In this document: positions 9,050-17,190 of the stretch, piece by piece
How positions within the stretch are numbered: position 1 is the first letter of the stretch
How the letters are laid out: every line of letters starts with the position of its first letter
Notes under the pieces: generated by a model
What the model saw: only the letters and a program-made list of their open reading frames with translations
Told to the model about the DNA's origin: nothing
The model's database searches: none
Program-made: the position numbers and the translations under genes
NCBI RefSeq assembly: GCF_024749045.1
Contig: NZ_CP087184.1
Location: 3,348,001 to 3,412,000, forward strand
DNA: 64,000 nt
Source: Pseudomonas sp. B21-028
GTDB lineage: Bacteria > Pseudomonadota > Gammaproteobacteria > Pseudomonadales > Pseudomonadaceae
Direction: 5' to 3'

Positions 9050-9829
9050 TTAACGTTCCCTCAGCAATTTCAGGGTGCTGCGGCCGAACATCCGCGTGGC
9101 CGCGGGAGGCGGCGAAGACGGGCGATCCGATTGACCGAAGCGGGCTTCCAGCCAGCGCTGGAAGAAGCCCCAGAGGGTCGTCAGCAGCAGGAAGTAGATC
9201 GCCACCACCAGGTACAGCTCGAACACCCGGAACGTCGCCGACGTCACCATCTGAGTGCTGAGCAGCAGTTCCTGTACGCCGATCACGCTGACCAGCGTGG
9301 TGTTCTTGAGCATCACGTTGAACTCGTTGCCCAGCGGCGGCACGATCACCCGGAACGCCTGGGGCAGAATGATGCGACGCATCAGCCTTGCGAACGTCAT
9401 GCCCAAAGACCGCCCGGCCTCATACTGGCCCTTGTCGACCGCACCGATGCCGGCGCGGATGATCTCCGCCATGTAGGCGCCTTCGTTGAGGCCCAGGGCA
9501 ATGATCGCCGCCTGGATATTGCCGGGAATCACCAGGCCGAACAGGTCGATGTCCTCGAAGCGGAAGATCCCGCCGGCGGCCAGCGCGGTGTAGAGAAAGA
9601 CAATCTGCACCAGCAATGGCGTGCCGCGCATCAGCCACACATAGAAGCGCACCGGCATGTGCAGCAACGGATTCTTCGACAGCCGCAAGAGCGCCGCCGC
9701 CAGGCCCAGGGCGCAGCCCAGCAACATCGCCAGCACGCTGATCAGGCAGGTCAGCCAAAGCCCGGTGAGGTAGACCCCACTGGGCTGCAGCAGGTACTGC
9801 CAGAACACATCCCAATTGAAATTCATCAA
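9050..9829 (-). CDS. Polar amino-acid ABC transporter, permease (HisM/GlnP type)
   Basis: A 259-residue integral membrane permease with about five helices and the family loop [21 protein letters not shown], followed by [10 protein letters not shown], which docks on the ATPase. Only one permease gene is present, so it would work as a homodimer. The gene lies between the ATPase (2-bp gap) and the binding protein (8-bp gap). The C-terminal tail is Arg/Pro-rich and looks disordered. Confidence 0.92.
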   Translation of the reverse strand: MMNFNWDVFWQYLLQPSGVYLTGLWLTCLISVLAMLLGCALGLAAALLRLSKNPLLHMPVRFYVWLMRGTPLLVQIVFLYTALAAGGIFRFEDIDLFGLVIPGNIQAAIIALGLNEGAYMAEIIRAGIGAVDKGQYEAGRSLGMTFARLMRRIILPQAFRVIVPPLGNEFNVMLKNTTLVSVIGVQELLLSTQMVTSATFRVFELYLVVAIYFLLLTTLWGFFQRWLEARFGQSDRPSSPPPAATRMFGRSTLKLLRER

Positions 9830-9837
9830 CGCTTACC

Positions 9838-10644
9838 TCAATCGAGAGTGTCGCCGGCGACATGCCATTTATTGAGCAACTGGCTGTAGCTGCCGTCGCC
9901 GCGCATGTCGCTGATCACCTGCTGCACCGCCGCGCTCAGTTGCGGATCGTCCTTGCGAATGCCGATGCCGGTGAGAATCCGGCTGAAGGCCGGCACCCCT
10001 TCCTCGAACAGGTCGGGGGCCATCGCGGCGTAATAGCCGGCGGTTTCCACAGTGGTGCCATAGGCATCGACCTGGCTGATGCGCAGCGCCTGGAACGCAT
10101 CGGTATCGGTGTTGTAGACCACTAGCTTCATCGGCGGTTTGCCGGCCTTGGCCAGCTTTTCATTCTCGGCGTCGAGCAGGGTCTTGATGGTGGAGCCGTT
10201 GAGCACCGCCACCTTGTGCGCGGAAAGATCCGGCAGCGTCTTGATGGCCTTGGGATTGCCCTTGGGCACCACGACCGCCTGGCTGGAGTACATGTAGTTG
10301 ACGATGTCGATCACTTCCCGGCGTTCGGGTTTGTCGAACAGCTGGTCGACGATCATGTCGCACTGTTTGGCCAATAATGCGGGGAGCAACCCGGAGAACG
10401 GCACGACCCGCCATTCCACTTTCTTGTTGTCCAGGCGCTTGGCGATTTCCAGGCCGAGGTCGATGGTCAGTCCCTTGGGTTTCTGTGCCTCATCGAAGGA
10501 CACCAACGGCGGGGAATCCATGCCCGAGCAATAGACGAGTTTGTCGACCTTCATCAAGCGCTCCGGCACCACGGGGGCGGCAGATGCCCACTGTGCACAG
10601 AATCCCAAGGATATTGCGGCTATCAACACGCGAGGCTTATACAT
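9838..10644 (-). CDS. Amino-acid ABC transporter, periplasmic binding protein
   Basis: A 268-residue family 3 solute-binding protein. A signal peptide (MYKPRVLIAAISLG and following) ends at about ASA-AP, residues 22/23. The mature part has the typical SPPLVSFDE start of the first lobe, GLTIDLGLEIAKRL and the hinge segment VAVLNGSTIKTLL. It captures a polar or acidic amino acid or a small amide in the periplasm and delivers it to the permease. Only 8 bp separate it from the permease. The ligand cannot be read from the sequence; the downstream hydrolase suggests an amide-containing compound. Confidence 0.9.
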   Translation of the reverse strand: MYKPRVLIAAISLGFCAQWASAAPVVPERLMKVDKLVYCSGMDSPPLVSFDEAQKPKGLTIDLGLEIAKRLDNKKVEWRVVPFSGLLPALLAKQCDMIVDQLFDKPERREVIDIVNYMYSSQAVVVPKGNPKAIKTLPDLSAHKVAVLNGSTIKTLLDAENEKLAKAGKPPMKLVVYNTDTDAFQALRISQVDAYGTTVETAGYYAAMAPDLFEEGVPAFSRILTGIGIRKDDPQLSAAVQQVISDMRGDGSYSQLLNKWHVAGDTLD

Positions 10645-10719
10645 GACCAGACACTCCAGTTCAGTGGGTAACGGGCAGTACTCAACGTCAAAACACGGGC
10701 AGGCTCATGCCTGTTCTGT

Positions 10720-11388
10720 TTATTTTTTCGCTTGCAGGAACTCGATCAATTCAGGGATGGTGCCTTCGATGTGCGCGCGGACCACCGCCTCGGCCTTGTC
10801 GGCGTCACCGGCGCGGATCGCTTCGAGGATCACCACGTGTTCCTGGCGCGCGCTCATGGGTTTTTCCACGTGCTGCAACCACAGGCGCATGGGCGCCTCC
10901 ACCAGGGAATAAAGGGCACTGATCTGCTTCAACAGCCGGGGACGACCGCTGAGGCTGCACAGGTATTCGTGAAAGGCCCGATGACGGCTGACCCACTCGG
11001 CGCTTTCGTCGCGGTAGTCGTCCATCGCGTCCAGCAGACGTTCCAGGGCAGCCAACTGACGATCGCCAATGCGCCCCACCGCGACCCGGACCGCCAGGCC
11101 TTCGAGGGCGCTGCGCATCTCGAACACTTCTTGCAGTTCGTCGATGTCCAGGCCGCTGACAACGGCTCCGCGATTGGGCCGCAGCGTGACCAGGCCCTGG
11201 GCATCCAGGCGACGGAACGCCTCGCGCACCGGCATCCGGCTCATGCCGATCTCACTGGCGATGTCCTCGGCGATCAGCCGATCGCCTTTATGAAATCGTC
11301 CACCACAAATGGCTTCCAGCAGGAAGTTGTAGGCCTCTTCCTCGGCGGTGACCGGGGGACGTTCAGTGTAAGACGGAGCAAACTGCAT
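10720..11388 (-). CDS. GntR/FadR-family regulator (FCD domain)
   Basis: A 222-residue regulator from MQFAPSYTERPPV; AAGGGG ten bases upstream supports this start over the open frame to 11454. The winged helix covers about residues 20-80, with recognition segment SEIGMSRMPVREAFRRLDAQGL. The C-terminal FCD domain has the helical core with His/Asp/Arg metal-site residues (FHEYL and AEAVVRAHIEG). It is 75 bp upstream of the binding-protein gene on the same strand, so it probably controls the transport/hydrolase operon and itself. A 10-bp palindrome lies just before it. Confidence 0.88.
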   Translation of the reverse strand: MQFAPSYTERPPVTAEEEAYNFLLEAICGGRFHKGDRLIAEDIASEIGMSRMPVREAFRRLDAQGLVTLRPNRGAVVSGLDIDELQEVFEMRSALEGLAVRVAVGRIGDRQLAALERLLDAMDDYRDESAEWVSRHRAFHEYLCSLSGRPRLLKQISALYSLVEAPMRLWLQHVEKPMSARQEHVVILEAIRAGDADKAEAVVRAHIEGTIPELIEFLQAKK

Positions 11389-11408
11389 GGTCGCACCCCT
11401 TGTATTTT

Positions 11409-11431
11409 TGTATCCAATTATCCATGGATTC
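11409..11431. promoter_or_regulatory. Candidate GntR operator before its own gene
   Basis: ATCCATGGAT (11420-11429) is a perfect 10-bp palindrome inside an AT-rich stretch, preceded by GTATCCAATT, so the half-site ATCCA occurs twice. It lies 32 bp upstream of the gntR start, in the place expected for autoregulation. Assigned by position and symmetry only. Confidence 0.4.
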
Positions 11432-11650
11432 AAAAATAGCAGAATGCGTGCCAATACAGTTGACGGATATGCAAGTGATTGATGTGAAGGGGAAAGAATT
11501 GCGAGGTTGGCCCGACAGTTAATCCAGTCTCACGGCTGGCCGGTGCGGATGTGCTACTTATTGGCCCAGGAGGCGCCCATTAATGTGCAAAGCAGTAGCC
11601 CGGTAACATCGCCGGGCTATCAACCTGTGGCTCCTGTAACGCTGTTCAAG

Positions 11651-11800
11651 CGATGAACCTGTGGCGAGGGGATTCATCCCCGCTGGGCTGCAAAGCAGCC
11701 CCAAAGCACTGCTACTCGGTGTGTCAGGCGGATTGAGTCGCCTATGTTAGGGCTGCTTTGCAGCCCAGCGGGGATGAATCCCCTCGCCACAGGTTCATCG
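11651..11800. repeat. Perfect 51-bp inverted repeat (REPIN-like)
   Basis: Arm one (11651-11701) starts CGATGAACCTGTGGCGAGGG, and arm two (11750-11800) is its exact reverse complement over 51 bp, with a 48-bp centre. Each arm holds smaller hairpins (GGGGATTCATCCCC and GGGCTGCAAAGCAGCCC). This matches the paired REP (REPIN) elements of fluorescent pseudomonads. A smaller stem, AGCCCGG/CCGGGCT (11596-11602 and 11612-11618), lies just before. The whole 432-bp gap 11389-11820 holds no gene. Confidence 0.85.
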
Positions 11801-11820
11801 CTTTTCTTAAGTGAACAGCA

Positions 11821-12759
11821 TTATTTGGCCCTGGGTGTTTCCGAAGGCGATTCGCCGAACAGTTCCCGGTAATGCGTCGCGAAGTGGCTCAGGTGAAAGA
11901 AGCCCATGGCCACGGCGATCTCGCCGACGTTCTGCGCGGTTGCCCGGGTCGTGATCAAGCGCCGTCGCACCGCATTGAGCCGCAGATTGCGCAGGTACTC
12001 GACCGGACGCATCCCGGTCACAGCCTGGAAACTGTTCTGCAGGGTCCTGCGACTGACCCGCAGTTGCTCGCAAAGATCGAGGATGCTCAGGGAGGTATCG
12101 CCGCTGTCCCCTACCAGCTCCTGGCAACGCTTGACCAGATAGGCACTGACGGCAAAATTGCCGCGCCGCCCCCGTACTTCGTCCGAGGCGTGGCTGAACA
12201 GGTCGAGGAAGGCATTGAGCAGGACGTCCTCGAGCATTTTTTCCGAGGCTGGAGTGATCGCGTCGGGCTGCTCCAGTAGACGGCGAAACAGCGGATGGAT
12301 CCTTTGTTGTACACGCAGCAGAACCGTCTCATCCACGCTGACCTGGGACACGCTTTTCAAGCGTTTGAGCTGGTCGTCCGGCAGCTCATAGGCCGCCAGC
12401 TTGGCGAAACGCACCATGTCGACGTTGATCGCGAAGAACCGCGTCCCTTCCGGAGCATGCAGGACAAAGTCTTCCCCATCGCGCAGCAGCACGACGTTGT
12501 GCGCGTCGACCTGATGCCCCTGGACCACCGGTGCATTGCCCAGCGACATGGCAATGCACAGCCGTCCCTTTGGCGCGCAGCCGCGCTGCACCACACGTTT
12601 ATCCAGCACTTCCTGGAAGATCTGGAAACGCTCGGCGCAAATGTGCTGCAGTTCGCTGGACAGGCATCCACGGCCGAGTTGGTCATAGACCTGCTGCCAG
12701 CCCAGGATCGAACCGGCGTGCTGTTGAGGATCATTGAAGGTACGGACTTCGGCGAGCAT
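11821..12759 (-). CDS. AraC-family transcriptional regulator
   Basis: A 312-residue protein with a C-terminal AraC-type double helix-turn-helix (about residues 205-305: SILDLCEQLRVSRRTLQNSF, then NVGEIAVAMGFFHLSHFATHY). The N-terminal 190 residues form an effector or dimerisation domain with no family I can name; the overall look is like EutR/FeaR-type regulators. GAGGAAC before the ATG supports the start. It lies 78 bp upstream of the hydratase gene that ends the large catabolic operon, but on the same strand and downstream of it, so a role there is possible rather than obvious. Confidence 0.85.
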   Translation of the reverse strand: MLAEVRTFNDPQQHAGSILGWQQVYDQLGRGCLSSELQHICAERFQIFQEVLDKRVVQRGCAPKGRLCIAMSLGNAPVVQGHQVDAHNVVLLRDGEDFVLHAPEGTRFFAINVDMVRFAKLAAYELPDDQLKRLKSVSQVSVDETVLLRVQQRIHPLFRRLLEQPDAITPASEKMLEDVLLNAFLDLFSHASDEVRGRRGNFAVSAYLVKRCQELVGDSGDTSLSILDLCEQLRVSRRTLQNSFQAVTGMRPVEYLRNLRLNAVRRRLITTRATAQNVGEIAVAMGFFHLSHFATHYRELFGESPSETPRAK

Positions 12760-12837
12760 GATCAGTGTTCCTCGGTGGCCGGCATTGTTCTACCGGCCGT
12801 TCATAAGGTGCTCGATCATCCATGACAGCGACAGGTT

Positions 12838-13617
12838 CTACGGGGCGCCTGCGTCGGCGCGGAAAACCAAAGCCAGTTCCGTGCCAAGCATATGCAAGCG
12901 GTACTCGGCGGGCTGGATGTCCATGGGCGGCAGCAACGCGCCCGACAGTACGACCTGCCCCGCTTCAAGGCGCTGCCCGTCCGCCAGCAATCGCCGGATC
13001 AGCCAGCAGAGATTGACCTGTGGCGTATCCTCCCGCGCTTGGGTGTCACCGTTACCGCAGGCCACCCCGTCTCGCTCCAGGCAATAGCTCACGGGGGGCA
13101 TCCGACCCGACTCGAGTTCAATACGCGGGCCGACGCAGTACAACGCCGCCGCCGCGTTATCGGCCAGGAATGCCCCGACGCCGAAGTTCCAGCCCTGCCA
13201 TCGACAATCGGCGATCTCGAAGGCCGGGGCAACCGCGCAGACACAGGCCAGGATTGCCTCATCGCTGTGATCACCGGGCTCCAGGGTGCGCCCCAGGAAG
13301 CACGCCAGCTCAATTTCCAGTTTGGGCTGGATCAGGCTCGTCAGGTCCACCGAACTGCCGGGTTCGACGACCATGGCGTCGGTCAGCGCACCCAGCAGAG
13401 GTTCCTCGATACCCATCCGCTTCTGCGCGGCGCTACCGGCAAAGGCCACCTTCCATCCGTTCAGCTGCTCGCCGCGGGCTTGACGCTGGCGCAACGCTTC
13501 GCGCTGCAGGGCGTAGCCTGTCGGCAAGTCGAACGCCTGTGGGTCCAGCGGTGGCAGCGCCCGTGCCGTCAACGTGGCCTGGTGGAGCTGGCCCAGCAGT
13601 TCATCCCATGGCTTCAT
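12838..13617 (-). CDS. 2-hydroxypentadienoate hydratase-like protein (MhpD/FAH fold)
   Basis: A 259-residue fumarylacetoacetate-hydrolase-fold protein starting MKPWDELLG. Its ATG overlaps the stop of the upstream hydroxylase (ATGA), so a longer start is unlikely. KLEIELACFL supplies the Glu-x-Glu metal ligands, and FLADNAAAALYCVG is the conserved segment of hydratases and oxaloacetate decarboxylases of this family. The likely reaction is hydration of a 2-hydroxy-dienoate left after meta ring cleavage, or a related decarboxylation. It is the last gene of the operon. The aldolase and acylating dehydrogenase that usually follow MhpD are absent here. Confidence 0.82.
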   Translation of the reverse strand: MKPWDELLGQLHQATLTARALPPLDPQAFDLPTGYALQREALRQRQARGEQLNGWKVAFAGSAAQKRMGIEEPLLGALTDAMVVEPGSSVDLTSLIQPKLEIELACFLGRTLEPGDHSDEAILACVCAVAPAFEIADCRWQGWNFGVGAFLADNAAAALYCVGPRIELESGRMPPVSYCLERDGVACGNGDTQAREDTPQVNLCWLIRRLLADGQRLEAGQVVLSGALLPPMDIQPAEYRLHMLGTELALVFRADAGAP

Positions 13618-15221
13618 GAAAGTTGCTCCGCCAGTTTGCGCAGTACGCCTTCCAGTCGCTCCGGCGTGGTAATCGCGGCGACAAAGCGGTCCGGCCGCAC
13701 CACCACGACGCAATCCCGCACCTTGGCAAACCATTCTCCCAAGCGGTTGTCGACGTCTTCGACGCAGATCGCCTGGCTCGCGGACAACGGCTGGTTACGC
13801 CCCTTGCCGCTGCGGGAACGGTTGACCTGAATGAAACGGGTATTCCAGCGCGCCCAGTAGGCACGGGTTTCTTCGCTGAGCGGCTCGTTCGGATTGACCC
13901 GATAGCCCAGCACCGCATAGGAATGGCCCAGCACTTCGTCCAGACGGCGGCGCTGGCCTTGCTCATCTTCGACGGTCGGCTGGATGAACAACTGCCCTAC
14001 GAGGTCATCCTCGTGCAGTTCCGCGCGTTCGTGATGCACCAGACCCTTGGTAATGGTGGCCTTGGGTTTGAACTTGAATTCCAGCAAATGCGAACGCAGG
14101 TTGTCGACGCTGTTGACGGCCTGGAACAACCAGTCCCGCACACCCGCCATCAGCGGATTGGTCAGCCCCAATACGGCGCCCATGTTGTCAGCCAGGGCGA
14201 TGAGGTCGGTGGCATGCCCGCGGCGCTCCTGGTCGTAGCTGGCAAGTATCGAGGCCGAGGCGCGTCCCTGGATGATGGCGGCGATTTTCCAGGCGATGTT
14301 CACCACGTCCCGCAGGCCCGAGTTGAGCCCCTGCCCGGCCCACGGCGGGGAAATGTGCGCCGCATCGCCCACCAGGGCCACGCGCCCTTCGACAAACCGC
14401 GCCGCGACCCGGGAGTTATGGGTGTAGGCGCGTATGCGGATGATCTCCAGGTCATCGGCGGCATTGCCGATGTGCCCGCGGATCAAGCCACGGATGGTTG
14501 CTTCCTCGCACATCGTGTTTTCATCTTCGCCCTCCAGCAGCATGAACTCCCAGCGGCGTTGCTGGTACGGCAAGTAGATGCAGACGAAGGGCCGTTGAGG
14601 ATCGGCATGCAAGGCCGTATACGGGGCGTCCAGGGTGTCGTTGGCGGTATCGACCACCACCCATTTGCGCGGATGGGTCAGGCCCAGCAATTCGATGCCG
14701 AGTTTCTTGCGCACGCTGGAACGCCCGCCATCCGCGCCAATCACATATTGCGCGTGCAGCTGGTACAGCTCGCCCTGGGCGTCGCGCACTTGCAACGTCA
14801 CCCCTTGAGCGTCTTGCTCCAGGTCGAGCATTTCATGCCCCTGGCGCAGCTCGACACCGGGGTGTCGGCCCAGGTGCTCGCGCAACGTTCCTTCCAGCAA
14901 CTGCTGCATGAAAATGTTGCGCATCGGCCAGCCATAGTGGGCGGTGCTCGGTTTGACTTCGGCAAAGCACACGCCCCGGGCGTTGTAGTAACGCAGGGGG
15001 ACGTTGCAGATCATGTCCCGGCTGGCCAGCTCGGCGATGTCGATGCCCTGCAACACACGCAGCGCTTCATCATCCATGCCCACCGCACGGGGGTACGGCA
15101 GGATGCCGTCCGCCAGTTCGAGGACGACACAATCGATACCGTACAGGCCCATGTAATGCGCGGCGGTGATCCCGTTCGGGCCACCGCCCACGATGACCAC
15201 CTGGGTTTTGTCCTGCTTCAT
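13614..15221 (-). CDS. FAD-dependent aromatic hydroxylase (MhpA-like)
   Basis: A 535-residue class A flavoprotein monooxygenase. VVIVGGGPNG near the N-terminus is the dinucleotide-binding loop, and GDAAHISPPWAGQGLNSGLRD is the second FAD motif. The length and order fit 3-(3-hydroxyphenyl)propionate hydroxylase-type enzymes, which use NAD(P)H and O2 to add a hydroxyl to a phenolic ring. ATG 15221 overlaps the hydrolase stop as TGATG, and its own stop overlaps the hydratase start as ATGA, so the three are translationally coupled. True ring substrate unknown. Confidence 0.87.
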   Translation of the reverse strand: MKQDKTQVVIVGGGPNGITAAHYMGLYGIDCVVLELADGILPYPRAVGMDDEALRVLQGIDIAELASRDMICNVPLRYYNARGVCFAEVKPSTAHYGWPMRNIFMQQLLEGTLREHLGRHPGVELRQGHEMLDLEQDAQGVTLQVRDAQGELYQLHAQYVIGADGGRSSVRKKLGIELLGLTHPRKWVVVDTANDTLDAPYTALHADPQRPFVCIYLPYQQRRWEFMLLEGEDENTMCEEATIRGLIRGHIGNAADDLEIIRIRAYTHNSRVAARFVEGRVALVGDAAHISPPWAGQGLNSGLRDVVNIAWKIAAIIQGRASASILASYDQERRGHATDLIALADNMGAVLGLTNPLMAGVRDWLFQAVNSVDNLRSHLLEFKFKPKATITKGLVHHERAELHEDDLVGQLFIQPTVEDEQGQRRRLDEVLGHSYAVLGYRVNPNEPLSEETRAYWARWNTRFIQVNRSRSGKGRNQPLSASQAICVEDVDNRLGEWFAKVRDCVVVVRPDRFVAAITTPERLEGVLRKLAEQLS

Positions 15222-16102
15222 CACGCTTCACCGCTTCGTTGTTGTGGTTGTAGGTGTTGGCCGTGCAAGTAGTCCCTGACGACACGGTTGAAGGTTTTAC
15301 CCTGGTCATCATGGACGTAATGACTCGCGTCGGCGATCTCCGTGGTGTGCACCAGCGGATTGGCGGCTTTCATGGCTTCCAGGGTCGCCGCCGGAAGAAA
15401 GTCGGAACGCCCGCCCCGGATGAACAGCGTCGGGCAATCCAGCGCCCGCACCGCCGGCCACAGGTCCGTCGGCGTGATACTCAGGCGTGCCTGGGCAATG
15501 CCTTGCTGGTCGTGGCGCCATTTGATGCCGTCGAGGGTTTCCTTCATGGAATACGCCAATCTGGATGCCAGCGCCTCCTGGGACAACCCCGGACGCGCCT
15601 TCTGCCAGAATTGAGCGGCACTTTCCCAGTCGGGAAAACACAGGGGCGTTTCGCTCATTTCCCGGCGAATGCGCTCGGCACCGTCGCCGCTGATGGAAGA
15701 CCCGGGACCGATGTCCTCGATCACCAGTGCCTGGAGCCGCCCGGGGTTGAGCCGGGCATACTCCAGCGCGTTGGTGCCACCGAGGGAATGGCCCACCAGG
15801 ACGAACCGCTGCAAGCCCAGGTGCGCCACCAGGTCCTCCAGATCGCTGACATAGGCCTCGGTCCGGTAGCTGTCGGCAGGCGCCCAGTCGCTGTGCCCGC
15901 GGCCGCGCTGGTCCAGGGCATAGCAACAATAGGGTTCACCCAGGGCATCGGCCAGGGACTGCCAGGTCTGGGCGTAGGATCGCAACCCATGGAGCAACAC
16001 CACCGGGATGCCTGCCGGGCTACCCCAGGACAGACAGTGCAGGCGCAACCTCGTTCGATTGCTGAAGAAATGGCTGTTTGCGGACATTCGTTCGGTTCCC
16101 AC
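15221..16102 (-). CDS. Alpha/beta-fold hydrolase
   Basis: About 293 residues. VLVGHSLGG carries the nucleophile Ser, an oxyanion HG is in VVLLHGLRS, and the acid and His come from FIRGGRSDFL and DASHYVHDD, a full Ser-Asp-His triad. Start: a GTG at 16102 has AAGGGG eight bases upstream; ATG 16087 is the alternative but is 23 bases from that site. In this operon it could hydrolyse a meta-cleavage product (MhpC role) or an ester or lactone. Its stop overlaps the hydroxylase start (TGATG). Confidence 0.85.
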   Translation of the reverse strand: MGTERMSANSHFFSNRTRLRLHCLSWGSPAGIPVVLLHGLRSYAQTWQSLADALGEPYCCYALDQRGRGHSDWAPADSYRTEAYVSDLEDLVAHLGLQRFVLVGHSLGGTNALEYARLNPGRLQALVIEDIGPGSSISGDGAERIRREMSETPLCFPDWESAAQFWQKARPGLSQEALASRLAYSMKETLDGIKWRHDQQGIAQARLSITPTDLWPAVRALDCPTLFIRGGRSDFLPAATLEAMKAANPLVHTTEIADASHYVHDDQGKTFNRVVRDYLHGQHLQPQQRSGEA

Positions 16103-16114
16103 GGTCAACGCCCC

Positions 16115-16717
16115 TTAATACAAGCCGTCGTTACCCTTGACGTCCGCGGCCTGGAGACCGCCCAGACGCGCATGCAAACGCCCACGGGTGGCGAAGGCCC
16201 AGATGATGACCAGTTCGTCAGCCGAAGGGCCGTCGCCAAACGAAAGCGAAATGCTGTCGTAATGCGAACGCACGTACAGCGCATCCTTGTGGGCCAGCGG
16301 CACGTCGATGGTCACGCCTGGGCCGCCACGCTTGCCGGTGGACGGTACCCAGGACTTGCCGCCGCCCAGGGCGACACGAATCGGATCCGCCGCCGGATTG
16401 GTCAGCAGTGCATTGCCATGCTCATACTCGCCCTGGCTGCCGACCAGGCAGGCCTTGCCGTAGCTGACGATCTCATGCTCGCCCGCCAGTGCCTGGATGC
16501 GCCGACCGAACTCCTGGCCCAGCAAGGGCGACGGCTCTATCAACTCGGCCAGGCTTTCGCTGTAGCGCCCGGCGTAGGGGTTGGCGATCACGGCGCCGAT
16601 GGCATATTTGAACAACGGTTCGCCATCGGCCAACTGGCCGCTTTCATTGGCCAGGGTTTCTTCGACGAAGCTGTACCATTTGCGGATGTGGTAAGTAGCA
16701 AAATTCGCGGTTTTCAT
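16115..16717 (-). CDS. AA_synth-family protein (PF06684-like), function unknown
   Basis: A 200-residue protein starting MKTANFATYHIRKWYSFVEE. KYAIGAVIANPYAGRY and the Gly-rich GKRGGPGVTIDVPLAHKDAL, followed by YVRSHYDS, match what I remember of the AA_synth (DUF1185) family. Members have been crystallised, but to my knowledge they lack a firmly assigned reaction; the family name rests on old complementation data. It sits between the VOC gene and the hydrolase with 11-15 bp gaps, so it is an integral part of the pathway. No signal peptide or membrane helix. It may be an isomerase or ring-opening enzyme (speculation). Confidence 0.75.
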   Translation of the reverse strand: MKTANFATYHIRKWYSFVEETLANESGQLADGEPLFKYAIGAVIANPYAGRYSESLAELIEPSPLLGQEFGRRIQALAGEHEIVSYGKACLVGSQGEYEHGNALLTNPAADPIRVALGGGKSWVPSTGKRGGPGVTIDVPLAHKDALYVRSHYDSISLSFGDGPSADELVIIWAFATRGRLHARLGGLQAADVKGNDGLY

Positions 16718-16731
16718 GGATCGATGCTCTT

Positions 16732-17181
16732 TCAAAGTGGGTCGAGATCAAACTTGCGGCTGGGCGCTCCGGCGGCCCTGAAACGGGCCTTGCCGCGCGC
16801 GTCGTCGTGTTCGGTCTCGAGGAAGAATTCCATGCGGTTGCCGTCGGGATCGTTGAAGTACACGCCATGGCCGATTTCGTGATCGGTGATTTTCACCACT
16901 TCGATCCCCTTGCCGAGCAACATGCCGTATAGCTGTCGCAGCGTGGTCATGTCACCGGCGATCTCCAGCCCGTAGTGCTGTAATCCCAGGCCGCCCTGAT
17001 GGGCACCCGGCTCGGCACGGAGTAACGCGATGTCGTGGTGCTTGGCACCGAACGCCATCATGATCCAGCTGTCCCCCCGGGCGCTTTCGTGCATGCCCAG
17101 GACATCGGCGTACCAGCGTGCCGACGTTTCCGGGTCGCGTACGAACAGCGACAGGTGGGTACGAACGACCTCGACTTTCAT
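16732..17181 (-). CDS. VOC-superfamily protein, possible one-domain extradiol dioxygenase
   Basis: A 149-residue vicinal-oxygen-chelate protein. His9 (RTHLSLFV), His69 (LQHYGLEI) and Glu118 (NRMEFFLE) sit where extradiol dioxygenases bind Fe(II). The block GVYFNDPDGNRMEFFLE is typical of the catechol-dioxygenase/glyoxalase end of the family. Next to an aromatic hydroxylase, an alpha/beta hydrolase and a dienoate hydratase, ring cleavage is the natural guess. A single VOC module is half the size of BphC-type enzymes but agrees with known one-domain types. A glyoxalase-like or lyase role is not excluded. Confidence 0.8.
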   Translation of the reverse strand: MKVEVVRTHLSLFVRDPETSARWYADVLGMHESARGDSWIMMAFGAKHHDIALLRAEPGAHQGGLGLQHYGLEIAGDMTTLRQLYGMLLGKGIEVVKITDHEIGHGVYFNDPDGNRMEFFLETEHDDARGKARFRAAGAPSRKFDLDPL

Positions 17182-17190
17182 CGCGATACC

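Noticed and set aside
13623..15272. Long open frame opposite the flavin hydroxylase
   Set aside because: 549 codons but without any recognisable domain; the opposite strand encodes a clear FAD enzyme. Long antisense frames are expected in GC-rich Pseudomonas genes.
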